Positions 44,056 through 53,198 are shown, counted from the first letter of the stretch. The stretch is DNA of 64,000 nucleotides from Shinella zoogloeoides (GCF_022682305.1 NZ_CP093528.1:2245501-2309500); one strand, 5' to 3'. The notes: a model not told the origin generated them from the letters alone. Numbers and translations: made by a program.

Positions 44056-45315
44056 TTACTTGACCGGCTTGAACCAGCTGTCGAGGCCCTTCTGGAGCTT
44101 CTCGGCGGCCTGTTCCGGGGTTTCCGTGCCGTTGATGACGTTGGCCGATGCCGTCCAGGTCTCGTTCTCGAGGTTCGGCGTGCCGCGCGACAGGATCTGG
44201 TAGGTCGAGCGGATCGTCGGCTTGCACTTCTCACGCCAGGAGACGAATTCCTGCGCCAGCGGGTCGGCCATCTTCACGGCCGTCGAGTTCAGGCTGAAGA
44301 AGCCCGGCAGCGAGTTGGCGTAGATGTCGGCGAATTCCGGCGAGGACACGAAGGTCAGGAACTTCTTGGCGGCGTCCGCATTCGGGCTCTTGGCGTTGAG
44401 GCCGATGCCGATGTCGTTGTGGTCCGAGATGTAGCAGGTGTCGCCGGCATTCTTCACCGGCGGCGGGAACGCGCCCATCTTGAACTGCGCCTGCGTGTTG
44501 AACAGGCCGATTTCCCACGAGCCGGCCGGGTAGATGGCGGCGCGACCGAGCGTGAAGAGGTTCTGGCTGTCCGGGTAGGTCTGGGCTTCGAAACCGTCGC
44601 CGAGGTAGTCCTTCCACTTGGCGAGGACGCGGAACGGCTCGACCCAGCCCTCGTCGGTCAGCTTCTGCTCGCCGCGGATCAGCGCCTTGCGGCCTTCCTC
44701 ACCCTTCCAGTAGGTCGGGCCGATGTTCTGGTAGCCCATGGTGGCGGCTTCCCAGAGGTCCTTCGTGCCCATCGCCATCGGGATGAAGCTGCCTTCGGCC
44801 TTGATCTTGTCGAGCGCGGCGAAGAATTCGGCTTCCGTGGTCGGAACCGTGATGCCGAGCTGGTCGAAGGCGTCCTTGTTGTAGATGAAGCCGTGGATGA
44901 CCGAAGCCATCGGCACGCAGAAGGTCGTCGCGCCGTCGTCCGTCGTCCAGGCGGACTTGGCGACGTCGGAGAAGTTCTCCATGCCGGCCACGTCGTTCAG
45001 GCCGACGAGATGGCCCTTCTTGAAGAGTTCGAGCGAGGCGTCGAACGGACGGCAGGTGATGAGGTCGCCTGCCGAGCCGGCGTCGAGCTTGGCGTTCAGC
45101 GCGGCGTTGTACTCGGTCGGGGCGGTCGGCGCGAAGACGACCTTGATGCCCGGGTTCTTGGCTTCGAAGGCCGGGATGATCTTTTCCTGCCAGATGGCGA
45201 GGTCGTCGTTGCGCCAGCTTTCGACCGTCAGCGTGACGTCCTCTGCCTGAGCGATCCCGGCCGTGCCGAGGATGCTCGTGGCAAGGAGCAGGCCCTTGAT
45301 TGCGTTGCGTGTCAT
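44056..45315 (-). CDS. ABC transporter substrate-binding protein (family 1, sugar)
   Basis: The 419-aa periplasmic protein has a signal peptide (GLLLATSILGTAGIAQAEDV) and the typical family-1 binding-protein pattern (VESWRNDDLAIWQEKIIPAF, NAKLDAGSAGDLITCRPFDA). ATG 45315 follows AAAGGGGAGA; a longer frame to 45522 overlaps murQ. The neighbouring kinase, deacetylase and etherase genes suggest that the ligand is an amino sugar such as GlcNAc, chitobiose or MurNAc. It lies 46 bp after murQ. Confidence 0.92.
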   Translation of the reverse strand: MTRNAIKGLLLATSILGTAGIAQAEDVTLTVESWRNDDLAIWQEKIIPAFEAKNPGIKVVFAPTAPTEYNAALNAKLDAGSAGDLITCRPFDASLELFKKGHLVGLNDVAGMENFSDVAKSAWTTDDGATTFCVPMASVIHGFIYNKDAFDQLGITVPTTEAEFFAALDKIKAEGSFIPMAMGTKDLWEAATMGYQNIGPTYWKGEEGRKALIRGEQKLTDEGWVEPFRVLAKWKDYLGDGFEAQTYPDSQNLFTLGRAAIYPAGSWEIGLFNTQAQFKMGAFPPPVKNAGDTCYISDHNDIGIGLNAKSPNADAAKKFLTFVSSPEFADIYANSLPGFFSLNSTAVKMADPLAQEFVSWREKCKPTIRSTYQILSRGTPNLENETWTASANVINGTETPEQAAEKLQKGLDSWFKPVK

Positions 45316-45361
45316 TGCATTCTCCCCTTTTATGCGCCGCAGCGCGTTCTGAGACTTCATG

Positions 45362-46258
45362 TTATCCGAAAACCTTGAGGGCGCGCCTGAGGCTTTGGCC
45401 CGACCGGTCCAGTGCCGCCTTCGCGGCGCCGGCATCCTCCGCTCCCGCGGCCAGAAGCACGGCCGTCTTGACCGAGCCTTCGGAGCGCGAAAGAAGGCGT
45501 TCCGCCTCATCGATCCCGACACCCGAGATGTCGGAGACGATACGGCAGGCGCGCGCCTTCAGTTTGATGTTGTCGGCCTTGAGATTGACCATGTGACCGT
45601 CGTGCACATGGCCGAGATGGATGCCGGTGAGCGTCGAGAACATGTTGAAAGCGATCTTCTGCGCCGTGCCCGCGCCCATGCGCGTCGAGCCGGAGATGAC
45701 CTCCGGCGGTGTCTGGAGCAGAATGGAGACGTCCGCGCCCTCGAAGAGCGCCGCGCCGGGATTGTTGGCCATTGCCACGACCCGCGCGCCCTTCTCCTTC
45801 GCATAGGCCGCGATGGCGAGCGCATAGGGCGTGCTGCCGCTTGCCGAAACGGAGATCACACAGTCCTTCGGGCCAATGCCGGCCGCGACGGCGTCGCCGA
45901 CAGCGAGGTCGCAGTCGTCCTCATAGCCGCCAGCCAGGTCGACCAGGCTCGCTGCACCGCCAGCGAGCAGGATGACGATACGATCATGGGGAATGCCATA
46001 TGTGCCGGGAAGCTCGAGCGCATCGGCCATGGCCATCAGGCCGGAACTGCCAGCACCGGCATAGATAAGACGACCGCCGGAAAGCAGCGCGTCGGCGGCA
46101 AGGCGGGACGCGGCGGCAATATCGGCGAGCGCGGCGTCCACCACGGCGGCGGCGGCCTTCTGCCCATCCGCAAGCACTTTCAGCGCGTCGACGGGCTGAC
46201 GTTCGTCCAGCCCCCTCGCCTGATCATGCCTGCCCTCGGTCCTGCCTGCGGCCATCAT
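45362..46258 (-). CDS. murQ: MurQ-like N-acetylmuramic acid 6-phosphate etherase (SIS domain)
   Basis: The 298-aa enzyme should cleave the D-lactyl ether of MurNAc-6-P to give GlcNAc-6-P. Family marks are TEGRHDQARGLDERQPVDAL at the N-terminus, GRLIYAGAGSSGLMAMADA in place of the usual GAGTSGRLG, ISVSASGSTPYALA, STRMGAGTAQKIAFNMFSTL and the C-terminal VSDISGVGIDEAERLLSRSE. The substrate loop differs from typical MurQ, so specificity may be shifted. It starts the leftward operon, 195 bp from the divergent kinase gene, at ATG 46258 (or 46255). Confidence 0.85.
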   Translation of the reverse strand: MMAAGRTEGRHDQARGLDERQPVDALKVLADGQKAAAAVVDAALADIAAASRLAADALLSGGRLIYAGAGSSGLMAMADALELPGTYGIPHDRIVILLAGGAASLVDLAGGYEDDCDLAVGDAVAAGIGPKDCVISVSASGSTPYALAIAAYAKEKGARVVAMANNPGAALFEGADVSILLQTPPEVISGSTRMGAGTAQKIAFNMFSTLTGIHLGHVHDGHMVNLKADNIKLKARACRIVSDISGVGIDEAERLLSRSEGSVKTAVLLAAGAEDAGAAKAALDRSGQSLRRALKVFG

Positions 46259-46281
46259 CGTTTCTCCTCTGGCCGAAATTA

Positions 46282-46300
46282 ATGCCAAAAAAATACCAAT
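46282..46300 (-). promoter_or_regulatory. 19-bp operator-like box before murQ
   Basis: ATGCCAAAAAAATACCAAT differs at one position from the complement of the box at 46414-46432. It lies 24 bp upstream of the murQ start. Each box is a repeat of TGGTAT/TGGCAT at 11-bp spacing, one helical turn. The probable binder is the GntR regulator encoded in the locus. Confidence 0.65.
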
Positions 46301-46349
46301 TGTCCATAGGAAATTAATTTTTGAGACCACTTTTTTGCCATTGAATATT

Positions 46350-46380
46350 TTTATTCAGCAAAATCAATTGATTGAATAAA
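46350..46380. promoter_or_regulatory. AT-rich inverted repeat in the centre of the divergent promoter
   Basis: TTTATTCA (46350-46357) and TGAATAAA (46373-46380) are perfect 8-bp arms with a 15-bp spacer, close to the midpoint between the two 19-bp boxes. It may hold the back-to-back promoters or a second regulator site. The two related words GACCAC (46325-46330 and 46382-46387) flank it. Confidence 0.45.
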
Positions 46381-46413
46381 AGACCACCTTCCACATCACC
46401 ATACCCCTTGGTT

Positions 46414-46432
46414 ATTGGTATTTTTTTGGTAT
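46414..46432 (+). promoter_or_regulatory. 19-bp operator-like box before the kinase gene
   Basis: ATTGGTATTTTTTTGGTAT is a direct repeat of TGGTAT at 11-bp spacing. It lies 20 bp before the kinase ATG and mirrors the box before murQ. Confidence 0.65.
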
Positions 46433-46452
46433 CGTTACTTCAGGAGGTGCCC

Positions 46453-47340
46453 ATGACGAATTACATTCTCGGTATCGACGGTGGGGGAACGAGCTGCCGC
46501 GCGGCGGTGGCGCGCCCGGACGGCATCATTCTCGGGCGCGGCAAGAGCGGCGCGGCGAACATCCTGACCGACCCCAACAATGCGATCATCTCCATCACGG
46601 AAGCCGCCAGGGCGGCCTATCGCGAGGCGGGCCTCGACGAGGCCGGCATCAGCGGCGCCTCGGCCTTCCTCGGCCTTGCCGGCACCAATGTCGGCGACCT
46701 GACGCGCTATGTGCACGACCGCCTGCCCTTCCATCATACGGATATCGATTCCGACGGCCTGATCGCCCTGCAGGGCGCGATCGGCGACGAGGACGGCGCG
46801 GTGGCGATCCTCGGCACCGGCTCCATCTATATGGGGCGCAAGGACAACGTGGTCCGCTATATCGGCGGCTGGGGCTTCACGGTCGGTGACCTCGGCGGCG
46901 GCGCGCGGCTCGGCCATGCGCTCCTGCAGGAAGCGTTGCTCGCCCATGACGGCGTGCATCCCCGCTCGGGCGTGACGGACGCGATCCTCGATGAATTCAA
47001 GGGCGACCCGCGCGGCATCGTCGAATTCGCCCGCCTTTCCAAGCCCGGCGACTTCGGCCGCTTCGCACCCGTCCTCTTCGATTACGCGCGCCGGGGCGAC
47101 GCCCAGGCCGCCGCCATCGTCAAGGCCGGCGCGGCGACGGTCAACGAATCCCTCGACGCCATCATGGAACTGGCCGGCGCAAAGCGCCTCTGCCTGCTCG
47201 GCGGGCTGGCGCAGATCTATCCGGAATGGCTTTCCGAGCGGCATCGCGCCATATTGGTGGAAGCCGAGGCCGATGCGCTGACGGGTGCGGTGGCGCTCGC
47301 CGCCAAGGGCTACAGGCAACGCACGGGAGCCGCCGCATGA
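46453..47340 (+). CDS. BadF/BadG/BcrA-type sugar kinase (GlcNAc or MurNAc kinase)
   Basis: The 295-aa kinase of the ASKHA fold shows phosphate-1 LGIDGGGTSCRAAVA, FLGLAGTNVGD, phosphate-2 VAILGTGSIYMGR and GGWGFTVGDLGGGARLGHAL. This family includes N-acetylglucosamine kinase and the MurNAc/GlcNAc kinase MurK of clostridia. With murQ divergent and nagA downstream it should produce GlcNAc-6-P and perhaps MurNAc-6-P in the cytosol. ATG 46453 follows CAGGAGG. Its stop overlaps the next ATG by 4 bp. Confidence 0.87.
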   Translation: MTNYILGIDGGGTSCRAAVARPDGIILGRGKSGAANILTDPNNAIISITEAARAAYREAGLDEAGISGASAFLGLAGTNVGDLTRYVHDRLPFHHTDIDSDGLIALQGAIGDEDGAVAILGTGSIYMGRKDNVVRYIGGWGFTVGDLGGGARLGHALLQEALLAHDGVHPRSGVTDAILDEFKGDPRGIVEFARLSKPGDFGRFAPVLFDYARRGDAQAAAIVKAGAATVNESLDAIMELAGAKRLCLLGGLAQIYPEWLSERHRAILVEAEADALTGAVALAAKGYRQRTGAAA

Positions 47341-48101
47341 GCACGCCGCTTGCCGCCATCCTGACGCCGGAGAGCCTTCAGTCGGGCGTGCCCGGGCCGC
47401 TCTACCTGAAACTGCGCCAGACGCTGGAAGAGGCGATCACCTCGGGCAAGCTGAATTACGGCGACGCCCTGCCCGCAGAACGCGACCTTGCCGACCACGC
47501 CAATGTCAGCCGCGTCACCGTGCGCAAGGCGGTCGACGATCTCGTCAAGGACGGCCTTCTCGTGCGCCGCCACGGCTCGGGCACCTTCGTCGCAAAGCCC
47601 GTCGCCAAGGTGCAGCAATCACTGTCGCGCCTCACCTCCTTCACCGAGGACATGGCGCGCCGGGGCCTGACCACCCGCGCCGAATGGATCGACCGCGGCC
47701 TGTTCCACCCCTCGCCCGACGAGATGATGATGCTCGGCCTGCCGGCGGATGCGCTGGTCGCCCGGCTCGGGCGCCTGCGCGTCGCCGACGACATGCCGCT
47801 CGCAATCGAGCGCGCCTGCATCTCCGCCGAGTTCCTGCCCGATCCGCTTCAGGTGCAAGGCTCGCTCTACGCGGCGCTGGAAAAGCGCGGCTGCCGCCCG
47901 GTGCGCGCCGTGCAGCGCATCTCCGCCTACAACATGAAGGACCCGGACGCCTCCATGCTCGGCGTGCCGCCGGGCTCGGCCGGGCTTTCCATCGAGCGCA
48001 TCTCCTATCTTCGCACGGGCCGGGTGGTCGAGTTCACCCGCTCCATCTATCGCGGCGACGCCTACGACTTCGTCGCCGAACTGACGCTTTCCGAGACGTG
48101 A
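47337..48101 (+). CDS. GntR/HutC-family regulator of the amino-sugar locus
   Basis: The 254-aa regulator has a winged-helix domain (YLKLRQTLEEAITSGKLNYG, LPAERDLADHANVSRVTVRK) and a UTRA effector domain (about 90-250, with LFHPSPDEMMMLGLPADA). The HutC/NagR branch binds phosphorylated amino sugars such as GlcN-6-P or GlcNAc-6-P. Its start overlaps the kinase stop (ATGA), so it is made with the enzymes and probably binds the two 19-bp boxes in the divergent promoter. Confidence 0.9.
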   Translation: MSTPLAAILTPESLQSGVPGPLYLKLRQTLEEAITSGKLNYGDALPAERDLADHANVSRVTVRKAVDDLVKDGLLVRRHGSGTFVAKPVAKVQQSLSRLTSFTEDMARRGLTTRAEWIDRGLFHPSPDEMMMLGLPADALVARLGRLRVADDMPLAIERACISAEFLPDPLQVQGSLYAALEKRGCRPVRAVQRISAYNMKDPDASMLGVPPGSAGLSIERISYLRTGRVVEFTRSIYRGDAYDFVAELTLSET

Positions 48102-48140
48102 CCGTCCAAAATCGCCCGTCCAATTGCAAGGGGGAATTCC

Positions 48141-49163
48141 ATGCAGACTAACATGCGCAGAGAGATCAACGAAATCCCGGAAGCCGCAGCCCGTCTGCTG
48201 GCCAATTCGGCAAGCGCGATCACCGCCGCCGGCAAGGCGCTCCGCGAGCGTGACCCGCAGTTCTTCGTGACCGTCGCGCGCGGCTCCTCCGACCATGCCG
48301 CCCTCTTCCTGAAATACGCCATCGAGCTGACAGCGGGCCGCCCCGTCGCCTCGCTCGGCCCGTCGCTCGCCTCGATCTACGGCGCGAACCTGAAGCTCGG
48401 CGGCGGCGCGGCCATCGCCATCTCCCAGTCCGGCAAGAGCCCCGACATCGTCGCCATGGCGGACGGCGCGACGAAGGGCGGCGCGATCTCCATCGCGCTC
48501 ACCAACACCCTGCCCTCGCCGCTGGCCGACGCCTGCACCCATTCACTCGATCTTTCGGCCGGCCCGGAAATCAGCGTCGCGGCCACCAAGTCCTATGTGA
48601 ACTCCATCGTCGCCGGCCTTGCCGTGCTCGCCGAATGGACGGGCGATACCGATCTCGACCGCGCCGTGAAGGACCTGCCGGAACAATTCGCCAAGGCCGT
48701 GGCGCTCGACTGGTCCGAGCTTGCCGGAGACCTGCGCGACGCCCAGTCGCTCTACGTGCTCGGCCGCGGCCCGGGCCTTGCCATCGCGAGCGAAGCCGCC
48801 CTGAAGTTCAAGGAAACCTCCGGTATGCATGCCGAGGCCTATTCCTCCGCGGAAGTGCTGCACGGTCCGGTCGCCCTCGTCGGTCCGGCGTTCCCGGTCA
48901 TCGCGCTTGCCGCCCGGGACGCGGCCGAAGCCTCCGTCACCGGCATGGCCGACAGCCTGGCCGAGCGCGGCGCCTATGTCGGCATCACCGCCGCCGGCGC
49001 GAAAAGCGCCCGCAAGCTGCCCTTCGTCGCCACCGGCCATCCGATCACCGACGCGCTGGCGCTCATCGTTCCCTTCTACGGCTTCGTGGAAGCCTGGTCA
49101 CGCGGCAAGGGTCTCGATCCCGACAAGCCGGTCAACCTCAAGAAAGTGACGGAAACCCGATGA
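48141..49163 (+). CDS. SIS-domain glucosamine-6-phosphate deaminase (NagB-II type)
   Basis: The 340-aa protein consists of two SIS domains related to the isomerase half of GlmS. The motifs are VARGSSDHAALFLKYAIE, ISQSGKSPDIVAM, SVAATKSYVNS and HAEAYSSAEVLHGP. Without a glutaminase domain such proteins act as GlcN-6-P deaminases that replace NagB in many proteobacteria, giving fructose-6-P and ammonia. The ATG follows GGGGG with normal spacing; the stop overlaps nagA by 4 bp. Confidence 0.88.
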   Translation: MQTNMRREINEIPEAAARLLANSASAITAAGKALRERDPQFFVTVARGSSDHAALFLKYAIELTAGRPVASLGPSLASIYGANLKLGGGAAIAISQSGKSPDIVAMADGATKGGAISIALTNTLPSPLADACTHSLDLSAGPEISVAATKSYVNSIVAGLAVLAEWTGDTDLDRAVKDLPEQFAKAVALDWSELAGDLRDAQSLYVLGRGPGLAIASEAALKFKETSGMHAEAYSSAEVLHGPVALVGPAFPVIALAARDAAEASVTGMADSLAERGAYVGITAAGAKSARKLPFVATGHPITDALALIVPFYGFVEAWSRGKGLDPDKPVNLKKVTETR

Positions 49164-50320
49164 CAGCGCTCACCGCCATTACCGGCGCCCGGATCTTCGA
49201 CGGCGATCTGTGGCATGAGGACAGTGCGCTGCTGATCGAGGGCGGCAAGGTCGCCGCCATCGCGGCGCTTCGCGACGTGCCGGCGGAAGCCCGCACCGTG
49301 CCGATGGACGGGCTGTCGCTCGTCCCCGGCTTCATCGACCTCCAGGTCAATGGCGGCGGCGGCGTGCTGCTCAACGAGCAGCCGGACGTCGAGGGCATCC
49401 GCACCATCTGCGCCGCCCATGCCCGCTTCGGCACGACGGCGCTCCTGCCGACGCTGATCACCGACAACCGCGCGGTGACGGCGAAGGCCGTAGCCGCCGG
49501 CCTTGCGGCCCGCGAGGCGGCGGTGCCCGGCTTCCTCGGCCTCCATCTCGAAGGCCCGCACCTGTCCATCGCCCGCAAGGGCGCGCATGACCCGGCCCTC
49601 ATCCGTCCGATGGAGGAGGCCGACGTCGAGCGCACCGTTGCGGCCCGCAAGGGGCTTGAAGCCCTGCTGATGACGCTCGCGCCGGAAAACGCCACGAACG
49701 CGCAGATCGCCGCGCTCCATGCGGCCGGCGTCACGGTCAGCCTCGGCCATTCCGATTGCGGCTACGACACCGCGTCCTCCGCCGTCGATGCCGGTGCGCG
49801 CATGATGACGCATCTCTTCAACGCCATGAGCCAGCTCGGCAACCGCGAGCCGGGCATGGTGGGCGCGGCGCTCGATCTCGGCCATCTCCATGCGGGCCTG
49901 ATTGCCGACGGCTTCCACGTCCACCCGGCCTCCATCCGCGCGGCGCTCCGGGCCAAGCGCGGCCCCGGCCGCATCTTCCTCGTCACGGACGCCATGTCGA
50001 CCATCGGCACGGACATGACGAGCTTCTTCCTCAACGGCCGCGAAATCTTCCGCAAGGACGGTCGCCTGACGCTGGCCGACGGCACGCTCGCCGGCGCCGA
50101 CATCGATATGGCCTCCTGCATCCGCTACATGCGCGACGTCGTCGGCATCGACCTTGAGGAAGCGCTGCGCATGGCCTCGCTCTATCCGGCCGAGGCCATC
50201 GGCATGACGGGCCGCAAGGGCCGCCTGACCCATGGCCACGACGCGGACTTCACGGCCATCGACGTGGGCGTGAACGTCGCCGCCACCTGGATCGGCGGCA
50301 CGCCGGTCTTCGCCGCCTGA
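49160..50320 (+). CDS. nagA: N-acetylglucosamine-6-phosphate deacetylase
   Basis: The 386-aa amidohydrolase converts GlcNAc-6-P to GlcN-6-P and acetate. Visible marks are the metal-site strand PGFIDLQVNGGGG, the metal Glu in LHLEGPHLS, HSDCGYD, the substrate loop THLFNAMSQLGNREPGMVGA and the catalytic Asp in LVTDAMSTIG. The start overlaps the SIS deaminase stop (ATGA), so the two successive enzymes are coupled. Confidence 0.95.
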   Translation: MTALTAITGARIFDGDLWHEDSALLIEGGKVAAIAALRDVPAEARTVPMDGLSLVPGFIDLQVNGGGGVLLNEQPDVEGIRTICAAHARFGTTALLPTLITDNRAVTAKAVAAGLAAREAAVPGFLGLHLEGPHLSIARKGAHDPALIRPMEEADVERTVAARKGLEALLMTLAPENATNAQIAALHAAGVTVSLGHSDCGYDTASSAVDAGARMMTHLFNAMSQLGNREPGMVGAALDLGHLHAGLIADGFHVHPASIRAALRAKRGPGRIFLVTDAMSTIGTDMTSFFLNGREIFRKDGRLTLADGTLAGADIDMASCIRYMRDVVGIDLEEALRMASLYPAEAIGMTGRKGRLTHGHDADFTAIDVGVNVAATWIGGTPVFAA

Positions 50321-50394
50321 CAGGCCGCCGCGGTCCTTGCGGGTCGCGGCGGAATCGGCTCTATCGGCGGGGTCAAGGATAGGAGCGGCAGCAC

Positions 50395-51450
50395 ATGCAA
50401 TTGATCTTCGACGGCCACAACGACGTTCTCCTGCGCCTGTGGGAACATGCGCAGAAGGGCGAGGACCCCATCGCCGAATTCGTCGATGGCACGGACAAGG
50501 GCCATATCGACGCGCCCCGCGCGCTGAAGGGCGGGCTGGCCGGCGGCTTCTGCGCCATGTTCATCCCGCCGAACGAAGACTATCCGCCGCGCGAGGTGGA
50601 TGAGAACGGCCATTACAGCATCCGCATGGTCGGCCCGCTGGAGCAGCGCGCCGCCCTTGCAACCGCCCTCGAAATGGCCGCCATCGCCTTCCGGCTGGAA
50701 CGCGCGGGCGCGCTCGCCATCTGCCGCTCGACCGCCGATATCCGTGCCGCCATGGAGGCCCGCCGCTTCGCCGCCGTGCTCCATATCGAGGGCTGCGAGC
50801 CGATCACGGAAGACCTCTCGACGCTGGAAACGCTCTATGCGGCGGGCCTGCGCTCGCTCGGCCCCGTCTGGAGCCGGCACAACCGCTTCGGCCATGGCGT
50901 GCCCTTCGCCTACCCCTCCTCCCCCGATACCGGCCTAGGCCTCACGGAGGCCGGCGTCGCGCTGGTGAAGGAATGCGACCGGCTCGGCATCATGATCGAT
51001 CTTGCCCATATCACCGAGCAGGGCTTCTGGGACGTGGCGCGCGAAAGCACGCAGCCGCTCGTCGCCACCCATTCCAACGCCCATGCCCTGACGCCGATCT
51101 CCCGCAACCTGACGGACCGCCAACTCGACGCGATTCGCGAGCGCAAGGGCATCGCCGGCCTCAACTACGCCACCACCATGCTGCGCGCGGACGGCATGGA
51201 GAACCCCGACACGCCCCTCTCCGACATGGTGCGCCATATCGATCATATGGTGGCACGCATGGGCATCGACTGCGTGGCGCTCGGCTCGGATTTCGACGGC
51301 GCGACCATCCCGGCCGCCATCACCGACGCCGCTGGCGGCCAAGCGCTCGTCGAGGCGTTGCGCGCGGCCGGCTACGGTGAGGACGACCTTGCAAAACTCT
51401 GCCGCGAGAACTGGCTGCGGCTCCTGAAAACCGTCTGGCGCGAAGCCTGA
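50395..51450 (+). CDS. Membrane-dipeptidase family (M19) peptidase
   Basis: The 351-aa metallopeptidase shows the M19 zinc ligands: FDGHNDVLLR (His and Asp), LHIEGCEP (Glu), DLAHITE, ATHSNAHAL (His) and LGSDFDG (Asp). No signal peptide is present, so it is cytosolic in this host. The family hydrolyses dipeptides, often with D-residues. Its place behind nagA and murQ fits a role in breaking down the peptide part of recycled peptidoglycan, which is inference. It lies 74 bp after nagA. Confidence 0.9.
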   Translation: MQLIFDGHNDVLLRLWEHAQKGEDPIAEFVDGTDKGHIDAPRALKGGLAGGFCAMFIPPNEDYPPREVDENGHYSIRMVGPLEQRAALATALEMAAIAFRLERAGALAICRSTADIRAAMEARRFAAVLHIEGCEPITEDLSTLETLYAAGLRSLGPVWSRHNRFGHGVPFAYPSSPDTGLGLTEAGVALVKECDRLGIMIDLAHITEQGFWDVARESTQPLVATHSNAHALTPISRNLTDRQLDAIRERKGIAGLNYATTMLRADGMENPDTPLSDMVRHIDHMVARMGIDCVALGSDFDGATIPAAITDAAGGQALVEALRAAGYGEDDLAKLCRENWLRLLKTVWREA

Positions 51451-51473
51451 CCCTTAGCGAACGGAAAGACGCC

Positions 51474-52220
51474 ATGACCAAGCCCCTCATCGAACTCTGC
51501 GTCGAAGGCATCGACGGTTTCCTCGCCGCGCAGGAAGCCGGCGCCGACCGCGTGGAACTCTGCGCGAGCCTGATGGAGGGCGGCCTGACGCCGAGCCTCG
51601 CCACGATCCGCGCCGCCGTGAAGGCCGCGCGCATCCCCGTCCACGTCATCATCCGCCCCCGCGGCGGCGACTTCCTCTATTCCCAGGCCGAGTTCGAGAC
51701 AATGATCGAGGATATCAAGGCGTTGCGCGCCGAGGGTGTCGCTGGCGTCGTCATCGGCTGCCTGACGCCGGACGGCCGGATCGACGAGGCGCGCACGAAG
51801 GCGCTGGTCGAAGCCGCGCGCCCCATGTCCGTCACCTGCCATCGCGCCTTCGACATGACGGCGGACGCCCGCGAAGCGCTGGAAGCGCTGATCCGCTGCG
51901 GCATCGACCGCGTGCTGACCTCCGGGCAGCGCGACACCGCCGTCGAAGGCGTGCAAATCCTGAAGAGCGCCGTCGAGCAGGCGGCCGGCCGCATCGTCAT
52001 CATGGGCTGCGGCGCGCTCGATGCGGACAATATCCGCAAGGTGCGCGACGAGGCGGGCCTTGCCGAAATGCACTTCGCGGCGCTGAAGACCGTGCCGAGC
52101 GGCATGCAGTTCCGCAACCCGCATGTCGGGATGGGCGGCACGGAGAAGGATCGCGAATACGAGCTGACGCTGACGGACACAAACGCTGTGCGCGCGACCA
52201 TCGCCGCGGCAAAATCCTGA
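51474..52220 (+). CDS. cutC: CutC family protein
   Basis: The 248-aa TIM-barrel protein carries the family marks ELCVEGIDGFLAAQEAGADR, VELCASLMEGGLTPS and IRPRGGDFLYSQAEFE. CutC was first linked to copper tolerance, but that role is disputed and its activity is unclear; in several bacteria it sits beside amino-sugar genes, as here. It is 23 bp after the dipeptidase gene, in the same run. Confidence 0.92.
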   Translation: MTKPLIELCVEGIDGFLAAQEAGADRVELCASLMEGGLTPSLATIRAAVKAARIPVHVIIRPRGGDFLYSQAEFETMIEDIKALRAEGVAGVVIGCLTPDGRIDEARTKALVEAARPMSVTCHRAFDMTADAREALEALIRCGIDRVLTSGQRDTAVEGVQILKSAVEQAAGRIVIMGCGALDADNIRKVRDEAGLAEMHFAALKTVPSGMQFRNPHVGMGGTEKDREYELTLTDTNAVRATIAAAKS

Positions 52221-52282
52221 CAAGGCATCTTGCAAGCGGCGGGCGGAAGTCCCTACCTTTCGGGGAGCCAAGGAGACCCGCC

Positions 52283-52786
52283 ATGCCGCTGACGCCTTCC
52301 ACCCCTCACCTGCGCACCCTCGCCTTTGCCGGCCTCATGGCCTTCACGGCTCTGCCGGCCGCCGCCGAAACGGTCGGCAAGGTCGGCGTCGACTGGATCG
52401 GCAACGATATCTATATCGACGCCGTGACCGACCCGAAGGTCGGCGGCGTCACCTGCCACGTCACCTATTTCGACCGTTCCGTCATCGACCGCCTGAAAAA
52501 GGGCAACTGGTTCGAAGACCCGTCGAACAGCGCCATATCCTGCCAGCAGACCGGTCCCATCGCCATCGGCGATATCGATCCGGACCGCAGCGGCGAGGAG
52601 GTCTTCAAGTCGGGCCTGTCGCTGATCTGGAAGTCGCTCATCGTCACGCGCATCTACGACAGGAAGAACGATACGCTGATCTATCTCGCTCATTCGCGCG
52701 AGCCTACGGAAGGTTCGGCGAAGATGTCGATCTCCACGGTCCCGCTCTACGGCCAGACCGTGACCTGGACGAGCGGCAAGCCATGA
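52283..52786 (+). CDS. creA: CreA family exported protein
   Basis: The 167-aa protein has a signal peptide (LAFAGLMAFTALPAAAETVG) and the CreA signature: GKVGVDWIGNDIYIDAVTDP, KVGGVTCHVTYF and a C-terminal LIVTRIYDRKND. Its function is unknown. An AAGGAGA ribosome site precedes ATG 52283. A strong terminator follows at 52788-52818. Confidence 0.92.
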   Translation: MPLTPSTPHLRTLAFAGLMAFTALPAAAETVGKVGVDWIGNDIYIDAVTDPKVGGVTCHVTYFDRSVIDRLKKGNWFEDPSNSAISCQQTGPIAIGDIDPDRSGEEVFKSGLSLIWKSLIVTRIYDRKNDTLIYLAHSREPTEGSAKMSISTVPLYGQTVTWTSGKP

Positions 52787-52787
52787 A

Positions 52788-52818
52788 AAACGCCCCGGCA
52801 CGATGCGCCGGGGCGTTT
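52788..52818. terminator. Bidirectional rho-independent terminator
   Basis: A perfect 12-bp stem (52788-52799 and 52807-52818) with a 7-nt loop. The ends are A-rich on the left and T-rich on the right, so it works for creA on the plus strand and for the convergent secreted-protein gene on the minus strand. Confidence 0.88.
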
Positions 52819-52835
52819 CCTCACGTCTGCTGCGC

Positions 52836-53198
52836 TTACTTCACATAGACGATCTTGCCGCCGTCAGCGGCAGTCTTCACCTCGACCACATTCTGAAGCT
52901 GAACGTTCTTGGAGGCGAGGATTTCCGTCAGCGCCGGGTCCGACTGGAGATCGGCCTGGGCCTTCTCCACGGCAGCCTGGTCCTTGGACAGGCTCGAAAG
53001 GCGATCGAATTCGCCACGCTGCGATTCATCGCTTTCCAGCGTGGAAATCTGGACGACATTCACCTTGTCGGCCGTGATGGAGGCCGTCGACATGCTGTCC
53101 GCCCCCATTTCGGTGGTTGCATCCTGAGCATAGGCGAGGCCTGCGACCGGCGATACCGCGAGAAGCGAAGCAAGGGCGATTGTCACTGTCTTGTTCAT
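52836..53198 (-). CDS. Hypothetical exported protein, 120 aa
   Basis: A signal peptide (IALASLLAVSPVAGLAYAQD) is followed by a small Ser/Ala/Asp-rich mature part with a helical centre (RLSSLSKDQAAVEKAQADLQ) and the end AADGGKIVYVK. I recognise no named family; similar small periplasmic proteins occur across Rhizobiales. It converges with creA at a shared terminator. GGAGAAATG precedes the start. Confidence 0.75.
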   Translation of the reverse strand: MNKTVTIALASLLAVSPVAGLAYAQDATTEMGADSMSTASITADKVNVVQISTLESDESQRGEFDRLSSLSKDQAAVEKAQADLQSDPALTEILASKNVQLQNVVEVKTAADGGKIVYVK

